A DNA stretch of 64,000 nt, from contig CBDDJT010000004.1 in the NCBI GenBank assembly GCA_965229765.1, positions 992,001-1,056,000 of the forward strand. Reading direction: 5' to 3'. Below, one piece after another: positions 15,442 to 23,287 of the stretch. Position 1 is the stretch's first letter; each line of letters starts with the position of its first letter. The translations under genes and the position numbers were made by a program. Origin of the DNA: ASV31 sp965229765 (GTDB lineage Bacteria; Pseudomonadota; Alphaproteobacteria; Rhodobacterales; Rhodobacteraceae). The notes beneath the pieces are model-generated. The model did not search any database and was not told the DNA's origin. It was given only the letters and a program-made list of their open reading frames with translations.

Positions 15442-16398
15442 ATGGCCAAACTGACGCGTCAGGACATCTACGATACCGCGAAAGAGCTTTCGAACTGGGG
15501 CCGCTGGGGCGAGGATGACCAGATCGGCACGCTGAACAACATCACGCCCGAGGACGTGGTCGCGGCGGCGGGGCTGATCCGCAAGGGCAGGACCTTTGCG
15601 CTGGGTCTGGACCTGAAGCAGAAGATCCAGTCGGGCCTTTTCGGCGGGCGCTGGAACCTCATTCACCAGATGCTGGCGACCGGCACCGATGCGGTGGTGG
15701 GCGCGCAGGACGGCGATGGGCAGGCCTATCTGCGCTATGCCGACGACGCCATCAACCTGCCCTGCCAGGGGTCCACGCAATGGGATGCGCTGTGCCACAT
15801 CTTTATCGATGACAAGATGTACAACGGCTATCCGGCGACCGATGTGACCGTGGCGGGCGCGGCGCGGCTGGGGATCGAGCATGTGCGCGACAAGATGGTG
15901 GGGCGCGGCGTTCTGCTGGACATCGCGCGGTGGAAGGGCGTCGACAGCCTTGACGACGGCTATGGCATCACCAACGCCGATCTGGACGGCTGCGCGGCGG
16001 CGCAGGGTGTCGAGGTGCGCAAGGGTGATTTCGTGATCGTGCGCACCGGCCACCAGGAGCGTTGCCTGGCCGCCGACGACTGGACGGGATACGCGGGCGG
16101 CGACGCGCCGGGCCTGTCCTTCGAGACGGCGCGCTGGATCCGGGGCAACGACATCGCGGCGATCTGTGCCGACACATGGGGCTGCGAGGTGCGCCCGAAC
16201 GAGACGGACGAGGCGAACCAGCCGTGGCACTGGGTCGTGATCCCGGCCATCGGCATTTCCATGGGCGAGATCTTTTATGTCAGGGAACTGGCCGAGGATT
16301 GCGCGGCGGACGGGGTCTACGAGTTCTTCTTCTGCGCGCCGCCCCTGCACCTGCCGGGCGGCGCGGGCTCTCCCATCAACCCGCAGGCCATCAAGTAG
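15442..16398 (+). CDS. Cyclase-family (kynurenine-formamidase-like) hydrolase
   Basis: A 318-residue protein of the Pfam Cyclase family, which includes metal-dependent formamidases, isatin hydrolase and amidohydrolases. The metal-site motif appears as GSTQWDALCHIF (about residues 112-123), a variant of the HxGTHxDxxxH signature. WNLIHQM and PWHWVVIPA are also family segments. The ATG at 15442 follows GGGAGGAGAG. In a pathway with a molybdenum hydroxylase it could hydrolyse a ring-opened formyl or amide intermediate. It is divergent from the OsmC-tetR operon and faces operator copy 5. Confidence 0.88.
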   Translation: MAKLTRQDIYDTAKELSNWGRWGEDDQIGTLNNITPEDVVAAAGLIRKGRTFALGLDLKQKIQSGLFGGRWNLIHQMLATGTDAVVGAQDGDGQAYLRYADDAINLPCQGSTQWDALCHIFIDDKMYNGYPATDVTVAGAARLGIEHVRDKMVGRGVLLDIARWKGVDSLDDGYGITNADLDGCAAAQGVEVRKGDFVIVRTGHQERCLAADDWTGYAGGDAPGLSFETARWIRGNDIAAICADTWGCEVRPNETDEANQPWHWVVIPAIGISMGEIFYVRELAEDCAADGVYEFFFCAPPLHLPGGAGSPINPQAIK

Positions 16399-16410
16399 TG
16401 CGTGCCTTCG

Positions 16411-17607
16411 TCAGCCCGCGGGGACGGTCACGGCGGTGTCGCGCATGACCGTCTCGATCCGCGGGTTGGCCCGGCCGTCGGGGTTCGCGCCCTCCGGCCC
16501 GTCGAAGATGAAGCCGCCCAGCCGCCGCGACCGCTCGAACGCGGCGCGCGCGGCGGGCACCCGCTCGGCGCTGTAGGCGGCCAGCGCCTGCGGCACGGGC
16601 GCGGCGTCGAGGTGACGGGCCAGCGCCAGCGCATCCTGCGCGGCCTTGGTCACGCCCATGCCCACATGCGGGCGCGCCACGCAGGCGGCATCGCCCGACA
16701 GCGCCACGCGGCCCTCGGCCATCACCGGGGAGTGGTGGTCGTAGATCGGCGTGAAGAAGGGCCGTTCGCCATGGTCCAGCATGGCGACGAAGGGCGGCGG
16801 CAGGCGGCGGGCGGCGTCCTCGTGCATCCGCGCGAGGATCTCGTTGCGGATCAGCGGCGGGGGGATCGAGACGGGGTGGTGCGTGCCCGTCGCGTCGGTG
16901 CGCATGTCGGTCAGGTCATCCTCGGGCACGGCGGTGTACCAGACAAAATTGTAGCGCCGTTGCCCCGCGCGCAGGTCGTTGCCGGGCCCGGCGATCGGAT
17001 AGCCGATGATCTGGGTGCCGCGCGGCAGGAAGAAGCCGAAGGCGCCGAAGATGCTGGCGTGCACCTCGGCGGGCAGGTCCGATTCCTGCGCCAGCGCGCG
17101 CCAGACCACATAGCCCGCGTATTCGGGCTGGATCTCGGGCAGCATCTGGCCGCGCACCGCGGACCGAAAGCCATCGGCGCCGATGAGAACGTCGGCGGTG
17201 TCCTGCCCGCCTTCGGCAAAGCGGGCGGTGACGCTGCCTGCGTCCTGCGAGTAGGCGGTCACGGTGCGGCCCAGCACATGCGCGCCATCGGGGATCAGGC
17301 GGCGCAGGCCCTGATGGATGCGATCCCACGAAGTGACGACCTGTTCGAAGGGCAGGGTGCGCACGCGGTCACCGGCGATGTCATAGGCCACGCGTTCGCG
17401 CACCAGCACCCCAAGGTCGGTGATGTCCGCGTCGACGGCCTGAAGTGCCGCGACAAGCTCGGGGTGGGTGACGATGCCCGCGCCACGGCCGGACAACTCT
17501 GTCCCCGTGCGTTCGTATACGGTCACCTCCCAGCCGCGTTTCAGAAGCGCGGCCGCCGCGAACAGCCCGCCGATCGATCCCCCCGCCACGATGGCCCGTC
17601 GCGCCAC
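16411..17607 (-). CDS. FAD-dependent aromatic monooxygenase (hydroxypyridine/salicylate hydroxylase type)
   Basis: A 398-residue class A flavoprotein monooxygenase. The FAD motif is AGGSIGGLFAAAALLKRG at the N-terminus. YVVWRALAQESDLP and a YNFVWYTAVPEDD segment lie mid-protein, and the GD motif is RVALSGDAACVARPHVGMG near residue 300. These features resemble 2,6-dihydroxypyridine 3-monooxygenase and relatives, but this assignment is by pattern only. The start is a GTG at 17607 preceded by GGGGGAA. It is divergent from a cupin gene across operator copy 6. Confidence 0.88.
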   Translation of the reverse strand: MARRAIVAGGSIGGLFAAAALLKRGWEVTVYERTGTELSGRGAGIVTHPELVAALQAVDADITDLGVLVRERVAYDIAGDRVRTLPFEQVVTSWDRIHQGLRRLIPDGAHVLGRTVTAYSQDAGSVTARFAEGGQDTADVLIGADGFRSAVRGQMLPEIQPEYAGYVVWRALAQESDLPAEVHASIFGAFGFFLPRGTQIIGYPIAGPGNDLRAGQRRYNFVWYTAVPEDDLTDMRTDATGTHHPVSIPPPLIRNEILARMHEDAARRLPPPFVAMLDHGERPFFTPIYDHHSPVMAEGRVALSGDAACVARPHVGMGVTKAAQDALALARHLDAAPVPQALAAYSAERVPAARAAFERSRRLGGFIFDGPEGANPDGRANPRIETVMRDTAVTVPAG

Positions 17608-17632
17608 GATGCTTCCCCCTTTGCAGTCCTTA

Positions 17633-17648
17633 TTTATCAATCTATAAA
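17633..17648. promoter_or_regulatory. Candidate TetR operator, copy 6
   Basis: TTTATC-N4-TATAAA at 17633-17648. Counting outward it is a perfect inverted repeat with arms TTATTTAT and ATAAATAA separated by six bases (17630-17651). It lies 26 bp from the monooxygenase start and 31 bp from the cupin start, so it must overlap at least one promoter. Confidence 0.75.
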
Positions 17649-17678
17649 TAATGTCGCGAAAGGAAAGGGAGCACTGCC

Positions 17679-18104
17679 ATGACGCTTGCCGAAATGATCG
17701 AGACCGGGGATTTCGACGGACCGCACTGGACCGGGGCGCTGCGGCAGGAACTGGCGGGCGCGGGCACGAACGGTCGCGTGGGATCACGCATCGTCAGCGA
17801 GAGCGAGCGGGTGCGCGTCTGGCTGATCGAGATGCAGCCCGGAGAGCGGCTGCCGTTCCACACCCATGTGCTGGATTACTTCTGGACGACCACTGCGCCG
17901 GGCCGCGCGCGGTCGCGCTATTCAGACGGGCGGGTGGCCGAGATGGACTATGCGCTGGGCGACACCCGGCATTTCCATTTCGAGGCCGGGGACTCGATGA
18001 CCCATGATCTGGAGAACATCGGCGCCACGGTGCTGTGCTTTACCACGGTCGAGTTCTTCGACAGCGCGAACGCGCCCCTGATCCCGCGCGGGGCAGGGGC
18101 CTAG
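17679..18104 (+). CDS. Small cupin-domain protein
   Basis: A 141-residue single-domain cupin. Motif 1 is PFHTHVLDYFWTTT (about residues 66-79) and motif 2 lies around LGDTRHFHFEAGDSMTHDL. Histidines in both motifs could bind a metal. The ATG follows AAAGGGAG. Its stop shares the palindromic CTAG with the stop of the convergent Gfo/Idh gene. Placed under operator copy 6 opposite the FAD monooxygenase, it may be a ring-product isomerase or dioxygenase-like enzyme; the reaction is not known. Confidence 0.82.
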   Translation: MTLAEMIETGDFDGPHWTGALRQELAGAGTNGRVGSRIVSESERVRVWLIEMQPGERLPFHTHVLDYFWTTTAPGRARSRYSDGRVAEMDYALGDTRHFHFEAGDSMTHDLENIGATVLCFTTVEFFDSANAPLIPRGAGA

Positions 18105-19087
18105 AGGCGCACGGTGTCCCGCGTTTCGGCGGCGCGCGCGATGGCCTCCAGCACCTCGATGTTGTGGGCCATGTCGCGCAGCGGTATCGGATAGGGCGCG
18201 CGTCCCTCGACGGCGGCGGCGAAGGCGGCAAGGTTTTCCACCACGGTATCTTGCCAGTCGAAGGCCTGCTGCGTCATCGGCTGGCCGGTTTGCGCGACCG
18301 TCAGGTGCGCCTGCCCGCCGGGCGTGTCTGGGTGGGTGTCGTTGCGCACCTCTGCCCAGCGTTGCGAGCCGAAGACGTGGAAGCGGATGAAATGCGGGGT
18401 GCAGAGCACCGCCGACAGCGTCGCCGTCATGCCCGCGCGAAAGCCAAGCTGTACGGTCACAAGGTCGCCGGTTTCCCAGCCCAGCACGCGGTCGGCGGTC
18501 AGGGCCTGAACCACCTCGACCTCTCCGAAGAGGCCGATCAGCGCGTCGGTCAGGTGAATGCCCATCCCGGTCATCGCCCCGGCGGGGGCCAGCGCCTTTT
18601 GCGTGCGCCAGTTGTCCTTTGGCAGTCCTGCGAGCTTGTCATGGCTGAACGCGGCCTCGGCGTGCATGACGGTGCCAAGCTCTCCGCCCCGGACCATCGC
18701 GGCGATGCGCTGCATCGCGGGTTCGAAGCGGCGCTCGTGCCCGATGCCGAGGACCACGCCCGCGGCCTTTGTCGCGGCGACGATGCGGGCGGCGGCGGCA
18801 CCGGTCAGCGCCAGCGGCTTTTCGCAGAAGACATGCTTGCCCGCGGCGGCGGCGGCCACCGCCTGTTCCTCGTGCAGGTGGTTGGGGCTCGTCAGGATGA
18901 CGGCATCGGCCGAGGCATCGGCCAGCGCGGCGGCATAGTCGGAATAGACCGCCAACCCGTCCTTCTGCTCCTGCCCGGCCAGTTCGGGGGCGACGATGCC
19001 CGTCAGGGTCAGCGCCGGGGTCAGGGCAAGGCGTCGGGCGATGTGCTGGCCCCACCAGCCATAGCCGACAAGCGCGGCGCGGATCAT
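18101..19087 (-). CDS. Gfo/Idh/MocA-family oxidoreductase
   Basis: A 328-residue NAD(P)-dependent dehydrogenase. The N-terminal Rossmann motif is LVGYGWWGQHIARRL. The conserved FCEKPLALT (about residues 87-95) carries the catalytic Lys of the family, and a C-terminal alpha/beta domain follows. The start ATG overlaps the stop of the flavin reductase gene (ATGA), so the two are translationally coupled. A role in oxidising a hydroxylated intermediate is possible; nothing in the sequence shows the substrate. Confidence 0.9.
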   Translation of the reverse strand: MIRAALVGYGWWGQHIARRLALTPALTLTGIVAPELAGQEQKDGLAVYSDYAAALADASADAVILTSPNHLHEEQAVAAAAAGKHVFCEKPLALTGAAAARIVAATKAAGVVLGIGHERRFEPAMQRIAAMVRGGELGTVMHAEAAFSHDKLAGLPKDNWRTQKALAPAGAMTGMGIHLTDALIGLFGEVEVVQALTADRVLGWETGDLVTVQLGFRAGMTATLSAVLCTPHFIRFHVFGSQRWAEVRNDTHPDTPGGQAHLTVAQTGQPMTQQAFDWQDTVVENLAAFAAAVEGRAPYPIPLRDMAHNIEVLEAIARAAETRDTVRL

Positions 19088-19596
19088 GCGGCGCCGTCCG
19101 TGGCCAGCGGCACCAGCCGCCCCTTGCCGAACACCAGCGGCACGCGGTCGGACGCGGCGTGATACAGCACCTCGCCCAGGAAGATCTCGTGGTCGCCGCC
19201 GTCGTGGCGGGCGTAGGTGCGGCATTCAAAGACGGCCGCGGCCTCTGTCAGCACCGGGAAGCCGCCTGCGCCGATGCGCCACGGGACACCCGAGAAACGA
19301 TCCTCGACCGGGCTGGAGAAATGGCGAGGCAGGTCCGCCTGGTCGGCGGAGAGCACGTTGATGGCAAAGCCGCCCGCGGCACGAAACAGCGGCAGGCTGC
19401 CCGCGTTCAGCCCAAGGCTCCACAGGATCAGGGGCGGGTCCATGGATACGGAATTGAAGGAACTGATCGTCAGGCCAACGGGTGCCCCCGCTGTGTCGCG
19501 GGTCGTCACGATGGCCACGCCCGTGGGAAAACACCCCAGGGACTGGCGGAATTCACGCGGGTCGAGGCGCGGGGAAATGCGGGCATGTGCGGTCAT
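19084..19596 (-). CDS. Flavin reductase family protein
   Basis: A 170-residue FMN-binding split-barrel reductase. It has FPTGVAIVTTRD near residue 23, GLTISSFNSVSMDPPLILW and FAINVLSADQ, the regular pattern of HpaC/RutF-type NAD(P)H:flavin reductases. Such proteins feed reduced flavin to two-component monooxygenases. The LLM oxidoreductase at 2241 is the only clear flavin-dependent partner in this block, although it is 16 kb away. The gene leads a two-gene unit with the Gfo/Idh gene. Confidence 0.9.
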   Translation of the reverse strand: MTAHARISPRLDPREFRQSLGCFPTGVAIVTTRDTAGAPVGLTISSFNSVSMDPPLILWSLGLNAGSLPLFRAAGGFAINVLSADQADLPRHFSSPVEDRFSGVPWRIGAGGFPVLTEAAAVFECRTYARHDGGDHEIFLGEVLYHAASDRVPLVFGKGRLVPLATDGAA

Positions 19597-19646
19597 CGGC
19601 GATCCTCCATGGCCCGAAGATACTTCGCCGATGCATCAAAACAAAT

Positions 19647-19700
19647 TATCAGTCCTAATTTCCTGCGACAGGATTTCTGATAGGCATCCGCGCGGATGCC
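19647..19700. other. Clustered palindromes upstream of the flavin reductase
   Basis: Two structures lie side by side. One is an inverted repeat TATCAG (19647-19652) / CTGATA (19677-19682) with an inner TCCTG-CGA-CAGGA. The other is an 18-bp perfect palindrome with the core GCATCCGCGCGGATGC (19683-19700). They lie after the 3' end of the gene at 19825 and before the flavin reductase start, so one may terminate the first transcript and the other may be an operator. No gene is visible in 19597-19824. Confidence 0.45.
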
Positions 19701-19824
19701 CGGCGGCTTGCGCCGCTTGGCCCAGACACCGCCATCCGTGCGTGACCGTGCGATCCCGGCCGTGTGGGTGTGGGCGCCGGTTCCGGCGGACCACACTTGG
19801 AAACCGGAAGCGAAGAGAGCGGCG

Positions 19825-20571
19825 TCAGTGATGCTCGAACAGGGGGCCATGGCCGGTGAACTGGTCCATGATCCCGTTGGCGCGCAGGGCGTGCCAGTAG
19901 GTGGCGGCATTGATCGGCACCATGGGCTTGCCCAGTTCAACCGCCATGTCGTTGCAGAGCTTCACCATGGACAGGTTCGTCCCGACCTGCACGAAGGCGT
20001 CGATGCTGTCGTCGTCCATTTCCATCACCGCTTGCCGCAGGTCTTCGGGCTGGACATGGGCGATCGCGACGGGCGAGCCGCATTTGAGGCCACGGAACTT
20101 GGCGACGTCGAAGCCGCAATCCTGGAAGAACAAGGTGACGTTCTTGTCCGACACCGGGAAGTAGGGCGAGATGACCGCGATGCGCTTTGCCCCGGAGAGG
20201 TTCAGCGCAGCCTCGCAGGCAAAGCTGCCGGCCGAGACGCCGACGCCGCAATGCTCGGCCAGCTGGTTCATCCGCTTTTCCGAGGCATCGCGCCCGTCCC
20301 AGAACATCAGCGCCGACATCCCCATGATGAGGTAATCGGGCTCGCATGTCATGCAGCGGTCCACCGCTTCGTAGAGCGTGGCGCCGATCGCCTCGACCAG
20401 GTCGACGAATTCCTTGTCGTTGCGCACCTTCATGTTCGGGACATGGATGCGGCCATAGTGGTTGGTGACGCCCTCGACCCGAAGGTCGTCCATGTCCGGC
20501 TGGACGATGGTGTTGGTGGACGGCGCGACAACGGCGAACTTGCGCCGCCAGCCCAGTGCATCCCGCGACAT
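19825..20571 (-). CDS. Maleate isomerase/Asp-Glu racemase-fold protein lacking catalytic cysteines
   Basis: A 248-residue protein of the maleate isomerase/arylmalonate decarboxylase family. It is recognised by VVAPSTNTIVQPD near residue 15, an RIHVPN segment, FWDG near residue 90 and QVGTNL near residue 198. In active isomerases the two catalytic cysteines lie in the equivalents of GMSA and VGTNL. Here they appear as Met85 and Gly197. It is a clear paralogue of the protein at 23288. The gene stands alone, divergent from the lyase gene, with TTGTCCGGACAA 66 bp upstream of its start and a TTGACA/CAATCT promoter at 20632-20603. Confidence 0.85.
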   Translation of the reverse strand: MSRDALGWRRKFAVVAPSTNTIVQPDMDDLRVEGVTNHYGRIHVPNMKVRNDKEFVDLVEAIGATLYEAVDRCMTCEPDYLIMGMSALMFWDGRDASEKRMNQLAEHCGVGVSAGSFACEAALNLSGAKRIAVISPYFPVSDKNVTLFFQDCGFDVAKFRGLKCGSPVAIAHVQPEDLRQAVMEMDDDSIDAFVQVGTNLSMVKLCNDMAVELGKPMVPINAATYWHALRANGIMDQFTGHGPLFEHH

Positions 20572-20602
20572 GTTTGTGCCTCCCCTCCGATGATCTAGCG
20601 CA

Positions 20603-20632
20603 AGATTGAGCGCCGCGCGCGGGCGGTGTCAA
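20603..20632 (-). promoter_or_regulatory. Predicted sigma-70-type promoter for the maleate-isomerase-fold gene
   Basis: On the minus strand a consensus -35 TTGACA (20632-20627) is followed after 18 bp by CAATCT (20608-20603) as the -10. The palindrome at 20637-20648 lies four bases upstream of the -35. The monooxygenase gene at 25241 has a similar TTGACA placed eight bases from its palindrome. Confidence 0.5.
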
Positions 20633-20636
20633 GTAT

Positions 20637-20648
20637 TTGTCCGGACAA
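20637..20648. promoter_or_regulatory. Candidate GntR/UTRA operator, copy 1
   Basis: TTGTCCGGACAA, a perfect 12-bp palindrome. It matches three further sites at 20684, 25313 and 34634, where the central C is T. Confidence 0.7.
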
Positions 20649-20656
20649 GCTTGTGC

Positions 20657-20684
20657 TTGACGATCGCGGCAGCACTCTCATACT
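20657..20684 (+). promoter_or_regulatory. Predicted promoter for the lyase-hydrolase unit
   Basis: TTGACG (20657-20662), 16 bp, CATACT (20679-20684). The operator copy at 20684-20695 touches the -10 and would cover the transcription start, so repression by the bound regulator is the simplest reading. Confidence 0.5.
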
Positions 20685-20695
20685 TGTCTGGACAA
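20684..20695. promoter_or_regulatory. Candidate GntR/UTRA operator, copy 2
   Basis: TTGTCTGGACAA, a near-perfect palindrome 47 bp centre-to-centre from copy 1. It lies 23 bp upstream of the lyase start codon. Confidence 0.7.
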
Positions 20696-20718
20696 TCTTC
20701 GGAAAAGAGGCGGACGAG

Positions 20719-21594
20719 ATGGCTGATCCCGCGTTGAAGCGCCGGCTGGAGCAAGGTGGGTTCGTGCTTGCCCCCGGCGTCTATGACATGATCTCGGCGC
20801 TGCTGGCCGACCAGACCGGTTTTGACGCGATCTATGTCACGGGATACGGCATTTCTGCCTCGCATCTGGGACTGCCCGATGCAGGGCTGGCAAGCTATAC
20901 CGACATGCTGTCGCGGGTGGCGCAGATCACACAGGGCGTCAGCAGCCCGGTCATTGCCGATGCCGATACCGGCTATGGCGGGCTGTTGAACGTGCGCCAC
21001 ACGGTGCGCGGCTATGAAAGCGCGGGCGTCAGCGCGATCCAGATCGAGGATCAGCAGTTCCCCAAGAAATGTGGTCATACCGACGGGCGCCGGGTCATCC
21101 CCGCCGAGGAGATGGTGCAGAAACTGCTGGTTGCGCAGGAAGCGCGGCGGTCCGACGATTTCCTGATTATCGCGCGCACCGACAGCCGCACGTCACTGGG
21201 TCTGGACGAGGCATTGCGGCGTGCCGAGGCCTATGCCGCGGCGGGCGCCGACCTGATCTTTGTCGAAAGCCCCGAAAGCGTGGACGAGTTGAAGCGCATC
21301 GCGTCGGTGATCGACAAGCCGCTGGTGGCCAACATGGTGACGGGCGGGCGGACGCCGGTGCTGCCTGCCGAAGAGTTGCGCGAAGTGGGCTTTGCGCTGG
21401 CCATTCATCCGGGTCTTGGGTTCCTGTCCGCCGGAGAGGCGCTGCGCCGGGGGTATGCCGAGCTGAAATCGTCGGGCACCGTCACGAAGCAGCCGCTGCA
21501 CGAATTCGACGCCTTTTGCCGGGCGATGGGGTTCGAGGATATCTGGGAGTTCGACCGCCGCTGGGCCGTTCCGGCCGAAACGGACAAGCCATAG
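20719..21594 (+). CDS. Isocitrate lyase/PEP mutase superfamily lyase (methylisocitrate/dimethylmalate lyase type)
   Basis: A 291-residue TIM-barrel protein. ADADTGYGG near residue 86 carries the metal-binding aspartates. QFPKKCGHTDGR near residue 115 contains the KxCGH signature of C-C lyases, including the catalytic Cys that PEP mutases lack. ARTDSR near residue 154 is also typical. It probably cleaves a substituted malate or citrate-like acid to pyruvate or oxaloacetate-type products. The ATG at 20719 lies just after operator copy 2. The NodB-type hydrolase gene follows after 9 bp. Confidence 0.9.
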   Translation: MADPALKRRLEQGGFVLAPGVYDMISALLADQTGFDAIYVTGYGISASHLGLPDAGLASYTDMLSRVAQITQGVSSPVIADADTGYGGLLNVRHTVRGYESAGVSAIQIEDQQFPKKCGHTDGRRVIPAEEMVQKLLVAQEARRSDDFLIIARTDSRTSLGLDEALRRAEAYAAAGADLIFVESPESVDELKRIASVIDKPLVANMVTGGRTPVLPAEELREVGFALAIHPGLGFLSAGEALRRGYAELKSSGTVTKQPLHEFDAFCRAMGFEDIWEFDRRWAVPAETDKP

Positions 21595-21603
21595 GAGCCG
21601 TTC

Positions 21604-22506
21604 ATGGACTACGATTTCGTTCCTCTGCCGCACCGCAAGCCGCTGAAATGGCCCGGTGGAAAGCGGATGGCCCTGATCATCACCACGAACTTCGAATACT
21701 GGGATCCGGTGAAGGATACCGATCGGGTGCTGTATCCGGGCGGTCCGGGCATTGTGGGCGGGACGCTGGCCGGGCGAATCTATGACAGCCCGAACTGGAC
21801 GTGGCGCGAATACGGACAGCGTGTGGGCGTCTGGCGGATGTTCGACGCTTTCGACGCGGCGGGCGTTCCCACGTCCTGCACGATGAACGCCAAGATGGGG
21901 CTGGAGCGGCGCGCGGTGATCGACCATGCGGTTGCCAAGGGCTATGAGATCGTCGCCCACAACTATGAACAGACCGAGCTTCTGACCGATTTTCAGGACG
22001 ACGAAGAGGCAGAGCGTGCCGTCATCCGCGAAACGCTTCGGGTCTATCGGGAAACGGTCGGACGCGAGGCAAAGGGCTGGCTGTCCTCCAGCCTGCGCTG
22101 CACGCCCGCCACGGTGGACCTGATCGCCGAGGAAGGGCTGATCTTTACCTGCGATCTGCTGAACGACGACCAGCCCTATCTGGTGCGCACGCGGTCGGGC
22201 AAGCCGGTGGTATCGGTGCCCTATACCTCGGAGGTGAACGATTTCACGGTATTCATGCGGCAGGGGCAGGATGCCGACGGGGCGTTCCGGGTATTCCGAG
22301 AGCAGTTCGACTGGCTTTACAAGGAAAGCGCGGTCAGCGGTCGGCACATGAACATCGGCCTGCATCCGCATGTCATCGGCCAGCCGTTCCGAATCCGCGC
22401 GCTGACCCAGTTCCTGGACTATGCGCGGCAGTATGACGACGTCTGGTGGACCACGCGCGAGGAAATCGCCGAGTGGTATCTTGAACACCACGCCGAACAC
22501 ATCTGA
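21604..22506 (+). CDS. Polysaccharide-deacetylase-family hydrolase (NodB/PuuE-type), second paralogue
   Basis: A 300-residue NodB-fold protein similar in layout to the one at 7604. It shows ITTNFEYWDP, SPNWTWREYGQRVGVWR, IVAHNYEQTELL in the metal-site region, WLSSSLRCTPATVDL and IGLHPHVIGQPFR. The first protein has HGH where this one has AHNYE, so the metal ligands or substrates differ. It has no signal peptide. Translation is probably coupled with the lyase gene 9 bp upstream. A cyclic-amide or imide hydrolase role is inferred from PuuE-like relatives. Confidence 0.86.
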   Translation: MDYDFVPLPHRKPLKWPGGKRMALIITTNFEYWDPVKDTDRVLYPGGPGIVGGTLAGRIYDSPNWTWREYGQRVGVWRMFDAFDAAGVPTSCTMNAKMGLERRAVIDHAVAKGYEIVAHNYEQTELLTDFQDDEEAERAVIRETLRVYRETVGREAKGWLSSSLRCTPATVDLIAEEGLIFTCDLLNDDQPYLVRTRSGKPVVSVPYTSEVNDFTVFMRQGQDADGAFRVFREQFDWLYKESAVSGRHMNIGLHPHVIGQPFRIRALTQFLDYARQYDDVWWTTREEIAEWYLEHHAEHI

Positions 22507-22515
22507 CGGGCCGGG

Positions 22516-23283
22516 TCAGCCCGGCTCGGCCCCTGTCTGTTTCAGCCGCGTGCGGTAGATGAACCTGTCGCCGCCGGGATGCCAGTTGAAGGACGCGATC
22601 AGCGTGCCGGCTGCGGTTTCATAGCGGCGCAGGATGCGCAATGCGGGCGTGCCGGGCGGCAGGTGCAGTATCCGGGCCACGTGGGGTGGCATCAGGTGGG
22701 CCTGCACCTCTTGCACCATGTCGGTGACGCGCTGGCCGGTCTGTTGTTCCAGGAACTGGTAGAACGGCGGCTTGCGCGTGGCGATCGCGGCGGCAAGCCC
22801 GGCATGTTCGGGGGGCAGGTAGCTTTCGATCAGGGCCAGCGGTTCGTCCCCGTCGCGGGACAGACGCAGGCCGCGCTGGCAGATCCAAAGCTCTCCTTCC
22901 TCGCCGCCAAGCCGGGCTGAAAGGGGATCGTCAAGGCGTTCCTCGAGCATCTCTATCAGGCGGTAATCGGTGTCGTGGGCGAATTGCAGAAGCTGGTCGA
23001 TCGAGCCGTAGCTTTGCACGAAAAGCCCGGTGGCGCGCTGGCGTATCACGGTGCTGCCGGCGCCCTGCTTGCGGGTCACGAGGCCTTCTGCCTGAAGCCT
23101 TCGCAGCGCCTCGCGGATGGTGAAGCGGCTGGCCTCGAATTCGCGGCAGAATTCTGCCTCGCTGGGCATGGTGCTGCCGACCGTATAGGTGCCCGAGCCG
23201 ATCCTGTCGCGGATCACGTCGAGGATTTCCTGGTATCGCGCCGTCCGGCGATCGATCTGACCCGAGGCCGCCGTAGACGCCAT
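22516..23283 (-). CDS. GntR-family regulator with UTRA domain (HutC subfamily)
   Basis: A 255-residue regulator. The winged helix lies at about residues 15-80 (MPSEAEFCREFEASRFTIRE, then LRRLQAEGLVTRKQGAGSTV), followed by a UTRA ligand domain from about residue 95. It is the last gene of a minus-strand unit with the FAD monooxygenase (24036) and the second isomerase-fold gene (23288), separated by 4 and 1 bp. The unit's promoter region holds one TTGTCTGGACAA palindrome, so autoregulation is likely. HutC-type proteins bind similar short AT/GC palindromes. Confidence 0.92.
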   Translation of the reverse strand: MASTAASGQIDRRTARYQEILDVIRDRIGSGTYTVGSTMPSEAEFCREFEASRFTIREALRRLQAEGLVTRKQGAGSTVIRQRATGLFVQSYGSIDQLLQFAHDTDYRLIEMLEERLDDPLSARLGGEEGELWICQRGLRLSRDGDEPLALIESYLPPEHAGLAAAIATRKPPFYQFLEQQTGQRVTDMVQEVQAHLMPPHVARILHLPPGTPALRILRRYETAAGTLIASFNWHPGGDRFIYRTRLKQTGAEPG

Positions 23284-23287
23284 GACC

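Noticed and set aside
6219..19596. Naming the first block a nicotinate or nicotine degradation cluster
   Set aside because: The FAD monooxygenase and hydroxylase resemble such enzymes, but no 2,5-dihydroxypyridine dioxygenase, N-formylmaleamate deformylase or functional maleate isomerase with both cysteines is visible.
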